A DNA stretch of 64,000 nt. Source: UBA668 sp040081465. GTDB taxonomy: Bacteria > Actinomycetota > Acidimicrobiia > Acidimicrobiales > Ilumatobacteraceae. A program made the translations under genes and the position numbers. Under the pieces are notes generated by a model. That model saw only the letters and a list, made by a program, of their open reading frames with translations, made no database searches and was not told where the DNA came from. This document shows positions 53,600-62,108 of the stretch, piece after piece. Location: NCBI GenBank assembly GCA_040081465.1, contig JBEBGL010000004.1, forward strand, positions 1 to 64,000. The letters are read 5' to 3'. The stretch's first letter is position 1. The number at the start of each line of letters is the position of its first letter.

Positions 53600-55276
53600 T
53601 TAGCGGGCGAGCGGCTTGTACTTGATCCGATGCGGCTGTTCGGCCGACGTTCCCAACTCTTTGCGACGCCATGCCTCGTACTCGGTGAAGTTGCCTTCGA
53701 ACCAGCGCACCTGGCTGTCGCCTTCGAAAGCCAGCACATGAGTCGCTATACGGTCGAGGAACCAACGATCGTGGCTGATCACCACGGCGCAGCCCGGGAA
53801 GTTGTCGAGCGCCGATTCCAGCGCGCGCAATGTGTCCACGTCGAGATCGTTGGTCGGCTCGTCGAGCAACAACACGTTGCCGCCCGATTTCAGCACCTTC
53901 GCAAGATGCACGCGGTTGCGCTCACCGCCTGAGAGATCGCCGACCAATTTCTGTTGATCGCTGCCCTTGAAGTTGAAGCTCGCGCAGTACGCACGACCAT
54001 GGATCTCTCGGTTGCCGACCTTCATGTGTTCGACTCCGCCGGTGATCTCTTCGAACACGCTTGCTTTGGGGTCGAGCGAGTCGCGGTCCTGGTCGACGTA
54101 GGCGAGCTCGACCGTGTCGCCGACTGTGATCGTGCCGTCGTCGGGCTTCATCGCACCGGTGAGCATCTTGAACAGAGTGGTCTTACCAGCGCCGTTCGGA
54201 CCGATGATGCCGACGATTCCGGCGCGGGGGAGCGTGAACGAAAGGTCCTCAATCAGCAAGCGCTCACCGAACGCCTTACGCAGGTGCTGCACTTCGATGA
54301 CGGTGTCGCCAAGGCGCTTGCCCACCGGAATCGTGATCTCTAGCCGATCGGGACCGCGCTCGGCCGCTTCCGCATCTTGCTGCAACTTGTCGTACGCCGT
54401 CAGACGAGCCTTGCCTTTGGCTTGACGAGCCTTGGGCGACATGCGTACCCATTCGAGTTCGCGCTCGAGTGTTCGCTTGCGAGCATCGCTGGCCTTCTCT
54501 TCGCGCGACAGACGCTCCTGCTTCTGTTCCAGCCAGCTGGAATAGTTGCCCGAGAATGGCATGCCACGACCGCGATCGAGTTCGAGTATCCACTTCGCAA
54601 CGTTGTCGAGGAAGTAGCGGTCGTGAGTAATCGCGACGACGGTGCCGTGGTACTCCTGCAGAAAGCGCTCGAGCCAGTCAACGCTCTCGGCGTCGAGGTG
54701 GTTGGTCGGTTCGTCCAGCAACAAGAGATCGGGTCGGCTGAGAAGCAGTCGGCAAAGTGCGACTCGACGGCGCTCGCCGCCTGACAGCGTGGTGACGTCT
54801 GCGTCGTCGGGTGGGCAGCGCAGCGCGTCCATTGCGATCTCGACGTTGCGTTCCAGGCTCCAGGCGTCGGCGGCGGCGATCTTGTCTTCGAGTTCGGCCT
54901 GGCGCGCGCCGACCTTGTCGTAGTCGGCATCGGGGTCGGCCCACATGGCCATGACCTCGTTGTAGGCGTCGATCAGGCCTTGCACCGAGGCAACGCCTTC
55001 CATCACGTTGCCCTTCACGTCTTTGGTCGGATCGAGTTGCGGTTCTTGCGCGAGGTAGCCGACACTGAAGCCGGGTGTCAGGCGCGCATCGCCCGTGTAG
55101 CCGTCGTCGAGGCCAGCCATGATGCGCAGCAGGCTGCTCTTACCGGCGCCGTTGGCGCCGAGCACGCCGATCTTCGCGCCGGGGTAGAACGACAGCGAGA
55201 TGTTCTCGAGCACCGTGCGATCGGGCGGGTAATGACGGGCCAACTTGTGACAGGTGTAAATGAATTCATGAGCCAT
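53600..55276 (-). CDS. ettA: energy-dependent translational throttle protein EttA (ABC-F)
   Basis: A 558-residue ABC-F protein that binds the ribosomal E site and gates translation by ATP/ADP ratio. Two ABC modules are present: Walker A IGVLGANGAGKSSLLRI and IIGPNGAGKTTLFKM, and signature motifs TLSGGERRRVAL and DLSGGERNRVHL. Walker B is LLLLDEPTNHLDAESV and VLLLDEPTNDLDVDTL. The start MAHEFIYTCHKLARHYPPDRTVLENISLSFYPGAKIG matches EttA closely. The near-normal length (E. coli EttA 555) supports EttA over resistance-type ABC-F proteins. Confidence 0.96.
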   Translation of the reverse strand: MAHEFIYTCHKLARHYPPDRTVLENISLSFYPGAKIGVLGANGAGKSSLLRIMAGLDDGYTGDARLTPGFSVGYLAQEPQLDPTKDVKGNVMEGVASVQGLIDAYNEVMAMWADPDADYDKVGARQAELEDKIAAADAWSLERNVEIAMDALRCPPDDADVTTLSGGERRRVALCRLLLSRPDLLLLDEPTNHLDAESVDWLERFLQEYHGTVVAITHDRYFLDNVAKWILELDRGRGMPFSGNYSSWLEQKQERLSREEKASDARKRTLERELEWVRMSPKARQAKGKARLTAYDKLQQDAEAAERGPDRLEITIPVGKRLGDTVIEVQHLRKAFGERLLIEDLSFTLPRAGIVGIIGPNGAGKTTLFKMLTGAMKPDDGTITVGDTVELAYVDQDRDSLDPKASVFEEITGGVEHMKVGNREIHGRAYCASFNFKGSDQQKLVGDLSGGERNRVHLAKVLKSGGNVLLLDEPTNDLDVDTLRALESALDNFPGCAVVISHDRWFLDRIATHVLAFEGDSQVRWFEGNFTEYEAWRRKELGTSAEQPHRIKYKPLAR

Positions 55277-55297
55277 GGCGGATGGCAGGCTAGTGCC

Positions 55298-55528
55298 ATG
55301 TCGTCGCTTGCCATCTTGGTAGTAGCTCAGCTCGCGATCTTCGGGTTGATCACGCTGATCGCGTATGCGCGGGGAGGTCGAAACGCCGCGGTCGCTCCGC
55401 CGCCGTCACCGAATGCGCAGTGGGCGACCGACCCGACGGGTCGTCACGAGTTGCGCATGTTCGACGGGCAGCGATGGACGGCCAACATCAGTGATCGCGG
55501 TGTAAGCGGTTGGGACCCGCTGCCTTAG
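55298..55528 (+). CDS. small membrane protein with DUF2510 motif
   Basis: A 76-residue protein with one membrane helix (SLAILVVAQLAIFGLITLIAYA) and a C-terminal DUF2510 motif, ATDPTGRHELRMFDGQRWT then VSGWDPL. DUF2510 is a short actinobacterial motif found at the ends of membrane proteins; its role is unknown. It is divergent from ettA, with 21 bases between the start codons. Confidence 0.72.
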   Translation: MSSLAILVVAQLAIFGLITLIAYARGGRNAAVAPPPSPNAQWATDPTGRHELRMFDGQRWTANISDRGVSGWDPLP

Positions 55529-55628
55529 CCCGACGCCGAGTAATCACGAGGCGGTCAGACGCCGGTGCTACATTCGCCTTCAGATCAACCCCTGACACAC
55601 CAGTAGTTCAGAACAAGGAGAATGCAAA

Positions 55629-56438
55629 ATGCTCGCAGACGATGGTTTCTTCAGTCGGGTCAGCCTCGGCCAATTCGGCTTCCGGTGGCTGCACATCCTC
55701 GCGGGCATTACCTGGATCGGCCTTCTCTACTACTTCAACTTCGTTCAGGTAGGCGCCTTCGCAGCGTTCGAGAACGAGCCGCACAAAGAAATCGGCGGCA
55801 AGGCGCGCCTGATCGCAATCGACAAAGTGACGCGCAAGGCGTTGTGGTGGTTCCGCTGGGCAGCGCTCGCCACGTTTCTCACGGGTCTCATGATCGTCGG
55901 TATCACCGAGGGTTACTTCGACGGCGGCGTCGATGCATCAGGCGCCGAAGTCAGTTGGGGCCGCTACGCCGGCAACGTTGGTATCAGCACTGGCATCTTG
56001 CTGGGCACGATCATGTTCCTCAACGTGTGGGGCGTCATCTGGCGTAACCAGAAAGTCGTTCTCGCCAATGCGGCAAACGTGCTCGCTGGCGGCGAGGCCA
56101 ACCCGGCGGCTGCTGCCGCGGGTCGCAAGGCGATGATGGCAAGTCGGCAGAACACGATCTTCTCGATCACGATGCTGTACTTCATGGTCTTCAAGTCGCA
56201 CAGCCCGCTCTCACCGAATCAGTTGGAGAGCAGCGACCTGGCCACCTACTGGATCGTCGCCCTGGTTCTGATCGTCGTCATGGAACTGAATGCGCTTGGG
56301 CTGCTGCCGTGGAAGGCAACGGCGAACAAGGGCCTCAACAAGATGTACGACGGTCCGGGAGTGCGCAATGCACTCATCACCGCGTTCGGACTATGGGCTG
56401 CGTTTCTCGTGCTGACGGAGATCGTCTTCGTCAGCTAA
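55629..56438 (+). CDS. PuuD-like (urate hydroxylase N-terminal domain) membrane protein
   Basis: A 269-residue membrane protein with about seven helices, matching the membrane domain found at the N terminus of the PuuD urate hydroxylase. Markers are FRWLHILAGITWIGLLYYFNFVQ, KALWWFRWAALATFLTGLMI and NVWGVIWRNQKVVLANA. The C-terminal cytochrome c domain of PuuD is absent and no purine-catabolism genes are nearby, so urate oxidation is not supported. Conserved His in the helices may bind haem. A clear AAGGAG Shine-Dalgarno precedes the ATG. Confidence 0.82.
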   Translation: MLADDGFFSRVSLGQFGFRWLHILAGITWIGLLYYFNFVQVGAFAAFENEPHKEIGGKARLIAIDKVTRKALWWFRWAALATFLTGLMIVGITEGYFDGGVDASGAEVSWGRYAGNVGISTGILLGTIMFLNVWGVIWRNQKVVLANAANVLAGGEANPAAAAAGRKAMMASRQNTIFSITMLYFMVFKSHSPLSPNQLESSDLATYWIVALVLIVVMELNALGLLPWKATANKGLNKMYDGPGVRNALITAFGLWAAFLVLTEIVFVS

Positions 56439-56443
56439 TCGCT

Positions 56444-56457
56444 GACGACTAGTCGTC
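56444..56457. terminator. palindrome between convergent genes (possible bidirectional terminator)
   Basis: GACGACTAGTCGTC is a perfect 14-base palindrome in the 28-base gap between the PuuD-like and cupredoxin genes. It could form a short hairpin with a CTAG loop in both transcripts. There is no U-tract. Confidence 0.35.
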
Positions 56458-56466
56458 TAACGCTGG

Positions 56467-56856
56467 TTACTCAACGACCAGCTTCGAATCCATGTTCGCG
56501 TGGCCAGCGATCATGCAGACAATGCGGTACTCGCCGGGCGCGAGGTCGAAGACCAATGCTCCGTCGCTGCCGCGCTTGGGCAGGTCGATGAAATCGCCGA
56601 CAGGCGTGTCGCCGTCTTTCACGTACATGTCGTGCGCGATGCCCGAATCGTTGACGGCGTAGATCTTCACCTTGCCATCGCCAGCGGTGGCGGTGTACTC
56701 GTCTTGGTTCCACGCGATGCCGTCGACGGCGCGCACGACTACATCGGCGTCGGGCGGCACGGTGTTGGACGAGCTGCTGCCGCCGCCGCTGCACGCGCCG
56801 AGCGCGAGTAGTCCGGCAGCAAGGAACGGGGTCATGCGGTTGAGAGTGCGGTTCAT
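56467..56856 (-). CDS. cupredoxin-like lipoprotein
   Basis: A 129-residue exported protein with a lipoprotein signal, MTPFLAAGLLALGACSG (lipobox ALGAC), followed by a Gly/Ser linker. The domain resembles plastocyanin-type cupredoxins. Likely copper ligands are His in SGIAHDMYVK and the C-terminal CMIAGHANM (Cys, His, Met), the standard type 1 copper loop. GEYRIVC fits the strand before the loop. It probably transfers electrons or binds copper at the cell surface. ATG 56856 lies 7 bases from TACAAT. Confidence 0.88.
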   Translation of the reverse strand: MNRTLNRMTPFLAAGLLALGACSGGGSSSSNTVPPDADVVVRAVDGIAWNQDEYTATAGDGKVKIYAVNDSGIAHDMYVKDGDTPVGDFIDLPKRGSDGALVFDLAPGEYRIVCMIAGHANMDSKLVVE

Positions 56857-56863
56857 GGCTCGT

Positions 56864-56869
56864 ATTGTA
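56864..56869 (-). promoter_or_regulatory. -10 element of the cupredoxin gene
   Basis: The minus strand reads TACAAT, a near-consensus -10 box, ending 7 bases before ATG 56856. A leaderless start is predicted. Confidence 0.55.
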
Positions 56870-56919
56870 TAAGTCGTGACTTCGGAAAAGCAACGAGAGT
56901 CGAATGAGTGACCCACAAG

Positions 56920-56925
56920 TACCAT
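56920..56925 (+). promoter_or_regulatory. -10 element of kgd
   Basis: TACCAT ends 7 bases before the kgd ATG at 56933, without a Shine-Dalgarno sequence. A leaderless start is predicted. Confidence 0.48.
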
Positions 56926-56932
56926 CGCGGCG

Positions 56933-59900
56933 ATGACGACCGCCGAACAGAACCCCGCCATCGGTGCGAACACATGGCTCGTCGACGAGATGTACGCGCA
57001 GTTCATCACTGATCCCGACTCAGTGAGCCCGACCTGGCGTGAGTACCTCGCCGACTACAAGCCATCGACGGCTCCGGTAATCGCGCCCGCGTCGACCCCC
57101 GGCCCGGCGCCCGCCGCGGTCGCCAACGGCGCTGCCGCCGATGAGCCAGTCGGTGATCCCATTCGCGGAGCCGGTGCCGCGATCGCGGCGAACATGGAAC
57201 GCAGTCTCGGCGTTCCCACTGCAACAGGCTTCCGCAACATCCCAGCGAAGCTGTTGGAAGTCAACCGCTCGGTAATCAACGGTTACCGAGGCCGTAGCGG
57301 GCAAGGCAAAGTCAGCTTCACACACCTCATTGGTTATGCCGTCGTGCGCGCGATTGCTGACGCGGCGCCGAACCTGAACAACACCTTTGTGGCTGGCGCG
57401 GACGGCAAGCCTCGGTTGTTGCGCAATCCGCACATCAACATGGGTCTTGCTGTCGACGTCGACAAAGGCGACGGCACGCGCACGTTGATTGTTCCGGTGC
57501 TGCGCGATGCCGACACGCTCGACTTTGCCGCCTTTCTCGCTGCCTACGAAGAACTCATTCGCAAGGTCAAGACCAACAAGTTGGCGGTCACCGACTTTCA
57601 GGGCGCGACGATCTCGCTCACTAACCCAGGCACGATCGGCACTTTGCAAAGCGTGCCGCGACTGATGCCCGGGCAAGGTGTCATAGTCGGTGTTGGCAGC
57701 ATTGACTATCCGGCCGAGTACCAGGGCGCCGATCAACGCACGCTCGGTTCGCTCGGCATCAGCAAAGTGGTGACGATCACCAGCACCTACGACCATCGCA
57801 TCATTCAAGGTGCCGAGAGTGGCCTGTTTCTGAAGCGCGTTCACGAGTTGTTGCTCGGCGAGCACGGTTTCTACGACGACGTGTTCCGCAGTGTCGGTGT
57901 GCCGTACGAGGCAGTGCAGTGGCGCGTCGACCAGAACCCGTTGAACAGCGAAGAAGCGATGATGCACAAGCAGATGCAGGTCGCAACGCTGATCCGCGTG
58001 CACCGCGTGCGCGGTCACCTGATCGCCGATCTCGATCCGCTGCGCTGGAAGTTGCCGGAGATGCCGCCGGAACTCGACCCCGCAACATACGGCCTCACGA
58101 TCTGGGATCTCGATCGCGAGTTCCTCACCGGCGGTGTCGGTGGCACCGACAAGTTGAGCCTCGGCGATTTGCTCCGTGTGCTGCGCGATGCGTATTGCCG
58201 AACTATCGGCGTCGAGTACATGCACATTCAAGACTTCGCCGAGCAGCGCTGGATTCAAAGCAAGCTCGAAGGCGCGCAATGGACGCTCACCAAAGAGCGC
58301 AAGCATCGCGTTGTCGAGCGCCTGAACGCCGCGGAAGCGTTCGAGAAGTTTCTCGCTACTAAGTATGTCGGCACAAAGCGATTCGGACTGGAAGGTGCTG
58401 AGAGCGCGATTCCGGTTCTCGATCAGGTGCTTTCTATGGCCGCCGGTGCTGGCCTCGACTCTGCCGTCGTTGGAATGGCGCATCGCGGTCGGTTGAGCGT
58501 GTTGGCCAACGTGATGGGCAAGAGTTACGACCAGATCTTCAAGGAGTTCGAAGGTCATGTCGATCCCGGCTCGGTGCAGGGTTCGGGTGACGTGAAGTAT
58601 CACCTCGGCGCGACCGGTAAGTACTCGGGGCCAAACGGCGAATCAATCCGCCTCGAACTGGCGGCCAACCCGAGCCACCTCGAAACGGTCGACCCAATCG
58701 TGCTCGGCATCGTGCGCGCTATCCAAGACAACATCGAACCGAAGGGTTCGTTCCCGTCGCTTGCGCTGCTGATCCATGGCGACGCTGCGTTCGCCGGCCA
58801 AGGCGTTGTTGCGGAGTGCCTGGCGATGAGCGATATCTCCGGCTATCGCGTCGGTGGCACGATCCACCTAATCATCAACAACCAAATCGGCTTCACCACT
58901 AGCCCGCAACACTCGCGCAGTTCGTTGTACTGCAGCGATGTCGCGAAGACCGTGCAGGCACCCATCTTCCATGTCAACGGCGACGACCCGGAGGCATGCG
59001 TGCGCGTTGCCGAGCTCGCGTTCGAGTACCGCCAGCGCTTCCACAAAGACGTTGTCATCGACATGGTGTGCTATCGCCGTTACGGGCACAACGAGGGCGA
59101 TGACCCCAGCTACACGCAGCCGCTGATGTACAAAGCGATCGCCGAGCGCCGCAGCGTGCGCAAGTTGTACGTCGAGTCGCTGGTCAAGCGCGGCGAACTG
59201 TCGGTGGAAGAAGCCGAGAGCGCGCTGGCCGATTTCAACAGCAAGCTGCAGGTCGCACTAGATGACACGCGTTCGCAGGCACCGACCGAGTTGAAGGTGT
59301 CCAAGCCGCCGAAACCGATGGGCGTGCGCCCGCGCATGGAGACCGGCGTCGCGCGCGAGACACTGGACGCGATCTTCAATCACATGACCGCGTATCCCGA
59401 GGGCTTCACCCCGCACCCGAAGCTTGTGCGTCAATTCGAAACGCGGGCGACGATGTACCGCGACACCGGCGAAGTCGAATGGTCTACCGCGGAGGCGCTT
59501 GCAATCGGTTCGTTGGTACTCGAGGGTGTTCCCGTTCGCTTGGCCGGCGAAGACACGCGCCGTGGCACCTTCAGTCAGCGCCACGACGCGCTGATTGACT
59601 TTGAGAACGAAAAGCCGTGGGTGCCGCTTGACACTCTCCCCGGCAAGCAAGCCAGGTTTTGGGTGTACGACAGCTTGCTTAGCGAGTATGCGGCGCTCGG
59701 TTTCGAGTACGGCTACGCGTACCAAAACAAGGACGCGCTCGTGATGTGGGAAGCGCAGTTCGGCGACTTCGTCAACGGCGCTCAGATCATCATCGACCAA
59801 TACGTCGTTGCCGCGGAAGACAAGTGGGGTCAGGCCAACGGGCTGACGCTGCTGCTGCCGCACGGGTTCGAGGGCCAAGGTCCCGAGCACAGCTCAGCGC

Positions 59901-60511
59901 GCATCGAACGATTCCTCACGTTGTGCGCTGACGACAACATCCAGGTCTGCAACGCGACGACAGCCGCGCAGTACTTTCACCTTCTGCGCCGTCAGGTTCT
60001 CCGAGATGTTCGCAAGCCCTTGGTGCTGTTCACGCCTAAGGCGCCGCTGCGCATGAAGGAGAGTCGTTCCAAGATCGACGAGCTCGCTACAGGTTCGTTC
60101 TGCGAAGTGCTCGACGATCCGTTCGTCACCGATGCGGCGTCTGTCCGTCGTGTTGTGTTCTGTAGCGGCAAAGTGGTGTGGGATGCCATGGCGGCGCGCA
60201 GCACGCGCAACTCTGCGGCAGCGATTGTGCGAGTCGAGCAGTTGTACCCATTCCCACACGAGCAGATGCGCGCCGTTCTCGACCGTTACCCGAACGTGCA
60301 AGACATTGTGTGGCTACAGGAAGAACCCGACAACATGGGTCCGTGGCACTTTGTCGAGGCGCGCTTCCATCGCGTCAGCGAGTCCGGCCCGGCGCTGCGT
60401 CTGGTCAGCCGCATTGGTAGCGGCAGTCCCGCAACCGGCAGCAAGGCGATCCACGATCACGAACTCGCCGAGATGATGGACGAGACCTTCCGCGACGGCT
60501 CTACTTTCTAG
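56933..60511 (+). CDS. kgd: multifunctional 2-oxoglutarate metabolism enzyme (E2-E1 fusion, Kgd/OdhA type)
   Basis: A 1192-residue actinobacterial fusion, close to mycobacterial Kgd. Residues 1-45 are an E1-type N-terminal segment (NTWLVDEMYAQFITDPDSVSPTWREYL). An Ala/Pro linker leads to an E2-like succinyltransferase domain (about 80-320) with the catalytic TYDHRIIQGAESG. The thiamine-diphosphate E1 part follows, with VVGMAHRGRLSVLANVMGK, IHGDAAFAGQGVVAECLAMS and CYRRYGHNEGDDPSYTQP. There is no lipoyl domain, as in OdhA/Kgd. It acts in the TCA cycle with a separate lipoylated E2 and E3 not in the window. Confidence 0.96.
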   Translation: MTTAEQNPAIGANTWLVDEMYAQFITDPDSVSPTWREYLADYKPSTAPVIAPASTPGPAPAAVANGAAADEPVGDPIRGAGAAIAANMERSLGVPTATGFRNIPAKLLEVNRSVINGYRGRSGQGKVSFTHLIGYAVVRAIADAAPNLNNTFVAGADGKPRLLRNPHINMGLAVDVDKGDGTRTLIVPVLRDADTLDFAAFLAAYEELIRKVKTNKLAVTDFQGATISLTNPGTIGTLQSVPRLMPGQGVIVGVGSIDYPAEYQGADQRTLGSLGISKVVTITSTYDHRIIQGAESGLFLKRVHELLLGEHGFYDDVFRSVGVPYEAVQWRVDQNPLNSEEAMMHKQMQVATLIRVHRVRGHLIADLDPLRWKLPEMPPELDPATYGLTIWDLDREFLTGGVGGTDKLSLGDLLRVLRDAYCRTIGVEYMHIQDFAEQRWIQSKLEGAQWTLTKERKHRVVERLNAAEAFEKFLATKYVGTKRFGLEGAESAIPVLDQVLSMAAGAGLDSAVVGMAHRGRLSVLANVMGKSYDQIFKEFEGHVDPGSVQGSGDVKYHLGATGKYSGPNGESIRLELAANPSHLETVDPIVLGIVRAIQDNIEPKGSFPSLALLIHGDAAFAGQGVVAECLAMSDISGYRVGGTIHLIINNQIGFTTSPQHSRSSLYCSDVAKTVQAPIFHVNGDDPEACVRVAELAFEYRQRFHKDVVIDMVCYRRYGHNEGDDPSYTQPLMYKAIAERRSVRKLYVESLVKRGELSVEEAESALADFNSKLQVALDDTRSQAPTELKVSKPPKPMGVRPRMETGVARETLDAIFNHMTAYPEGFTPHPKLVRQFETRATMYRDTGEVEWSTAEALAIGSLVLEGVPVRLAGEDTRRGTFSQRHDALIDFENEKPWVPLDTLPGKQARFWVYDSLLSEYAALGFEYGYAYQNKDALVMWEAQFGDFVNGAQIIIDQYVVAAEDKWGQANGLTLLLPHGFEGQGPEHSSARIERFLTLCADDNIQVCNATTAAQYFHLLRRQVLRDVRKPLVLFTPKAPLRMKESRSKIDELATGSFCEVLDDPFVTDAASVRRVVFCSGKVVWDAMAARSTRNSAAAIVRVEQLYPFPHEQMRAVLDRYPNVQDIVWLQEEPDNMGPWHFVEARFHRVSESGPALRLVSRIGSGSPATGSKAIHDHELAEMMDETFRDGSTF

Positions 60512-60535
60512 ACCGCGTTACAGGTCGTTTGTTTT
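60511..60535 (+). terminator. possible weak terminator after kgd
   Basis: GACC (60511-60514) and GGTC (60523-60526) can pair and are followed by GTTTGTTTT. The 4-bp stem is short. It lies in the 22-base gap before the convergent lipoprotein gene. Confidence 0.3.
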
Positions 60536-61460
60536 ACAGAGTGTCGCAGGTTGGCGCCCACTCGAATCCAACGAATGTGGTATCGATGAGCGTGAAGAGT
60601 CCTGAGTCGTAGTCGGCCAGCTCGGCGCGGGTGTTTATCTCGTTGTGGATGCCGTTCGCCGGTGAGGACTCGATGTTGGTGTCGAAGTAACTCTGCACGC
60701 CCTCCGCCCAGTATTCGGTTGGGTTGGTTGCGGCATACGTGTCAGCCCATAGACCATCTGCCATCGCCGCCGCGTACGCGTCCGCCAGTCTCCCTCCGAA
60801 GGTCTCGTCGATGAAATTCAAACCGTCGTCGATCGTGTGCGCGAACTCGTGCAACGCGATGCTTTCGCCGAGATACGGATCGTCGGGGTAGCACATCAGG
60901 TTTTCTTCGGCGCCGCTGGAGAACGGATAGCCACCAAGTCCGCGAGCACGCTCGTCCCAGTTCGTCACCGGATCGTCGGCTAGGTAGCGGTACTCGGGCA
61001 TGTCGGTAGTCACTTCAGACTGTGCCATCACGCCGAAGTACTGCCCACCTTCGGCCAACGCCAAGTGAAGGTCGGGGCGAGGTGCGAGCAGATTGGTGAT
61101 GATGTTCCACGCGCGACCCAGTGCTTCGTCGGGCACGGCTGCCGACGAAATGATCGGGATGCCACCCGCATCGCAATACTTCGCGTAGAACGGATCGAGA
61201 TTCAGTTCTGCGGGCGGTGGCGAGATCACACAACCAGCGTGGCCAACGACGACCTGCGGATCTGATGGCTCAGCGGCCGTCGTCGGGGGAGTGGATGTTG
61301 ATGGAATAGATGTTGGGGGAGTAGTCGTTGAACTGTCAGTTGTTGAAGAGTCGGTAGTTGGCGCAGATTCCTCGCTCGACTTGGAACCCGACGAGCAGGC
61401 ACCGGCACCGGTCAATAGCACCGCGATGATGACGAACGACGTGCGCTTCACGTTGGCCAT
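60534..61460 (-). CDS. metallopeptidase-like lipoprotein with HEFAH motif
   Basis: A 308-residue exported protein. The N terminus is a lipoprotein signal (SFVIIAVLLTGAGACSSG), then a Ser/Thr/Pro linker to about residue 70. The domain contains GESIALHEFAHTIDDGLNF, an HExxH zinc motif, followed 35-45 residues later by TYAATNPTEYWAEGVQSYFD, whose Glu could be the third ligand. This layout resembles the anthrax-lethal-factor-like/MtfA-type clan, but I cannot assign the family firmly. Two Cys pairs are likely disulfides. The first codons overlap the end of the HAD gene by 13 bases. Confidence 0.75.
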   Translation of the reverse strand: MANVKRTSFVIIAVLLTGAGACSSGSKSSEESAPTTDSSTTDSSTTTPPTSIPSTSTPPTTAAEPSDPQVVVGHAGCVISPPPAELNLDPFYAKYCDAGGIPIISSAAVPDEALGRAWNIITNLLAPRPDLHLALAEGGQYFGVMAQSEVTTDMPEYRYLADDPVTNWDERARGLGGYPFSSGAEENLMCYPDDPYLGESIALHEFAHTIDDGLNFIDETFGGRLADAYAAAMADGLWADTYAATNPTEYWAEGVQSYFDTNIESSPANGIHNEINTRAELADYDSGLFTLIDTTFVGFEWAPTCDTL

Positions 61461-62083
61461 AGTAGAGCGACCAGCTCGTCGATGGCTTGCTGCGCGGACG
61501 TGACCTTGATGGTGGTCATTCCCATTTGCGCGGCAGGCTTCAGGTTGATACCAAGATCGTCGAGGAAAATGCACTCGTCGGGTGTCACATCGAGCCGTTC
61601 GCACGCAATCTCGTAGAAACGCAATTCCGGTTTGCGCACGCCGACCTTGCTGCTCTCGACGATGTCGTCGAAGCGCGCCATCACAGCGGCCAACGCTGCT
61701 GCGCGCTCTGGCGTGCGTCCGGCCGCCGACTCGGCGCCGACAACGTTGTTCGTCAGGCAGGCGACCTTGTAGCGAGCGGCCTTCACTCGATCGAGGAGTG
61801 CGACCATCTCTGGGCGGATCTCGCCCGAGAGAAGCGCCAAGATGTCGCCGCCCGACACGCGATGACCGAGCGCTATCGCCTCGTCACTGAACTGCTGGTC
61901 GAACTCCGTTGCGTCGATCTCGCCGCGCTCCAACTTGGCCCATGCATTGTCGTGCGGGTTGGTGGCGTTGACCGAGCGGATGAAGTCGGCTGGCAAGCCG
62001 TGTGCCGCTTCGTAACGGTTGAAGGCCTCGAACGGGCTGGAGAGGATGACCCCTCCGAAGTCCCACAGAACGGCTTTATACAC
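61448..62083 (-). CDS. HAD-superfamily hydrolase (subfamily IA, YihX/epoxide-hydrolase-N type)
   Basis: A 211-residue phosphatase-like protein. Motif I is AVLWDFGGVI (Asp nucleophile; DFGG replaces the usual DxD), motif II is VACLTNNV, motif III is the Lys in KVGVRKPELRFYEIACERL, and motif IV is CIFLDDLGINLKPAAQMGM. DFGGV is characteristic of the YihX and epoxide-hydrolase N-terminal branch of HAD-IA. The substrate is unknown. GTG 62083 lies 6 bases from TACGAT, which overlaps the divergent promoter of the NYN-S1 gene. Confidence 0.9.
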   Translation of the reverse strand: MYKAVLWDFGGVILSSPFEAFNRYEAAHGLPADFIRSVNATNPHDNAWAKLERGEIDATEFDQQFSDEAIALGHRVSGGDILALLSGEIRPEMVALLDRVKAARYKVACLTNNVVGAESAAGRTPERAAALAAVMARFDDIVESSKVGVRKPELRFYEIACERLDVTPDECIFLDDLGINLKPAAQMGMTTIKVTSAQQAIDELVALLWPT

Positions 62084-62089
62084 CGGCGC

Positions 62090-62099
62090 ATCGTAGGCT
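62090..62099. promoter_or_regulatory. overlapping divergent -10 elements, HAD gene (minus) and NYN-S1 gene (plus)
   Basis: The minus strand reads TACGAT at 62095-62090, 6 bases before GTG 62083. The plus strand reads TAGGCT at 62094-62099, 9 bases before ATG 62109. The boxes share TA 62094-62095, the same geometry as at 6788-6797 and 33459-33468. Confidence 0.52.
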
Positions 62100-62108
62100 G
62101 GCCGGGCT

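Noticed and set aside
57020..58603. A 527-codon minus-strand open frame inside kgd.
   Set aside because: kgd is unambiguous on the other strand, and the antisense translation shows no domain.
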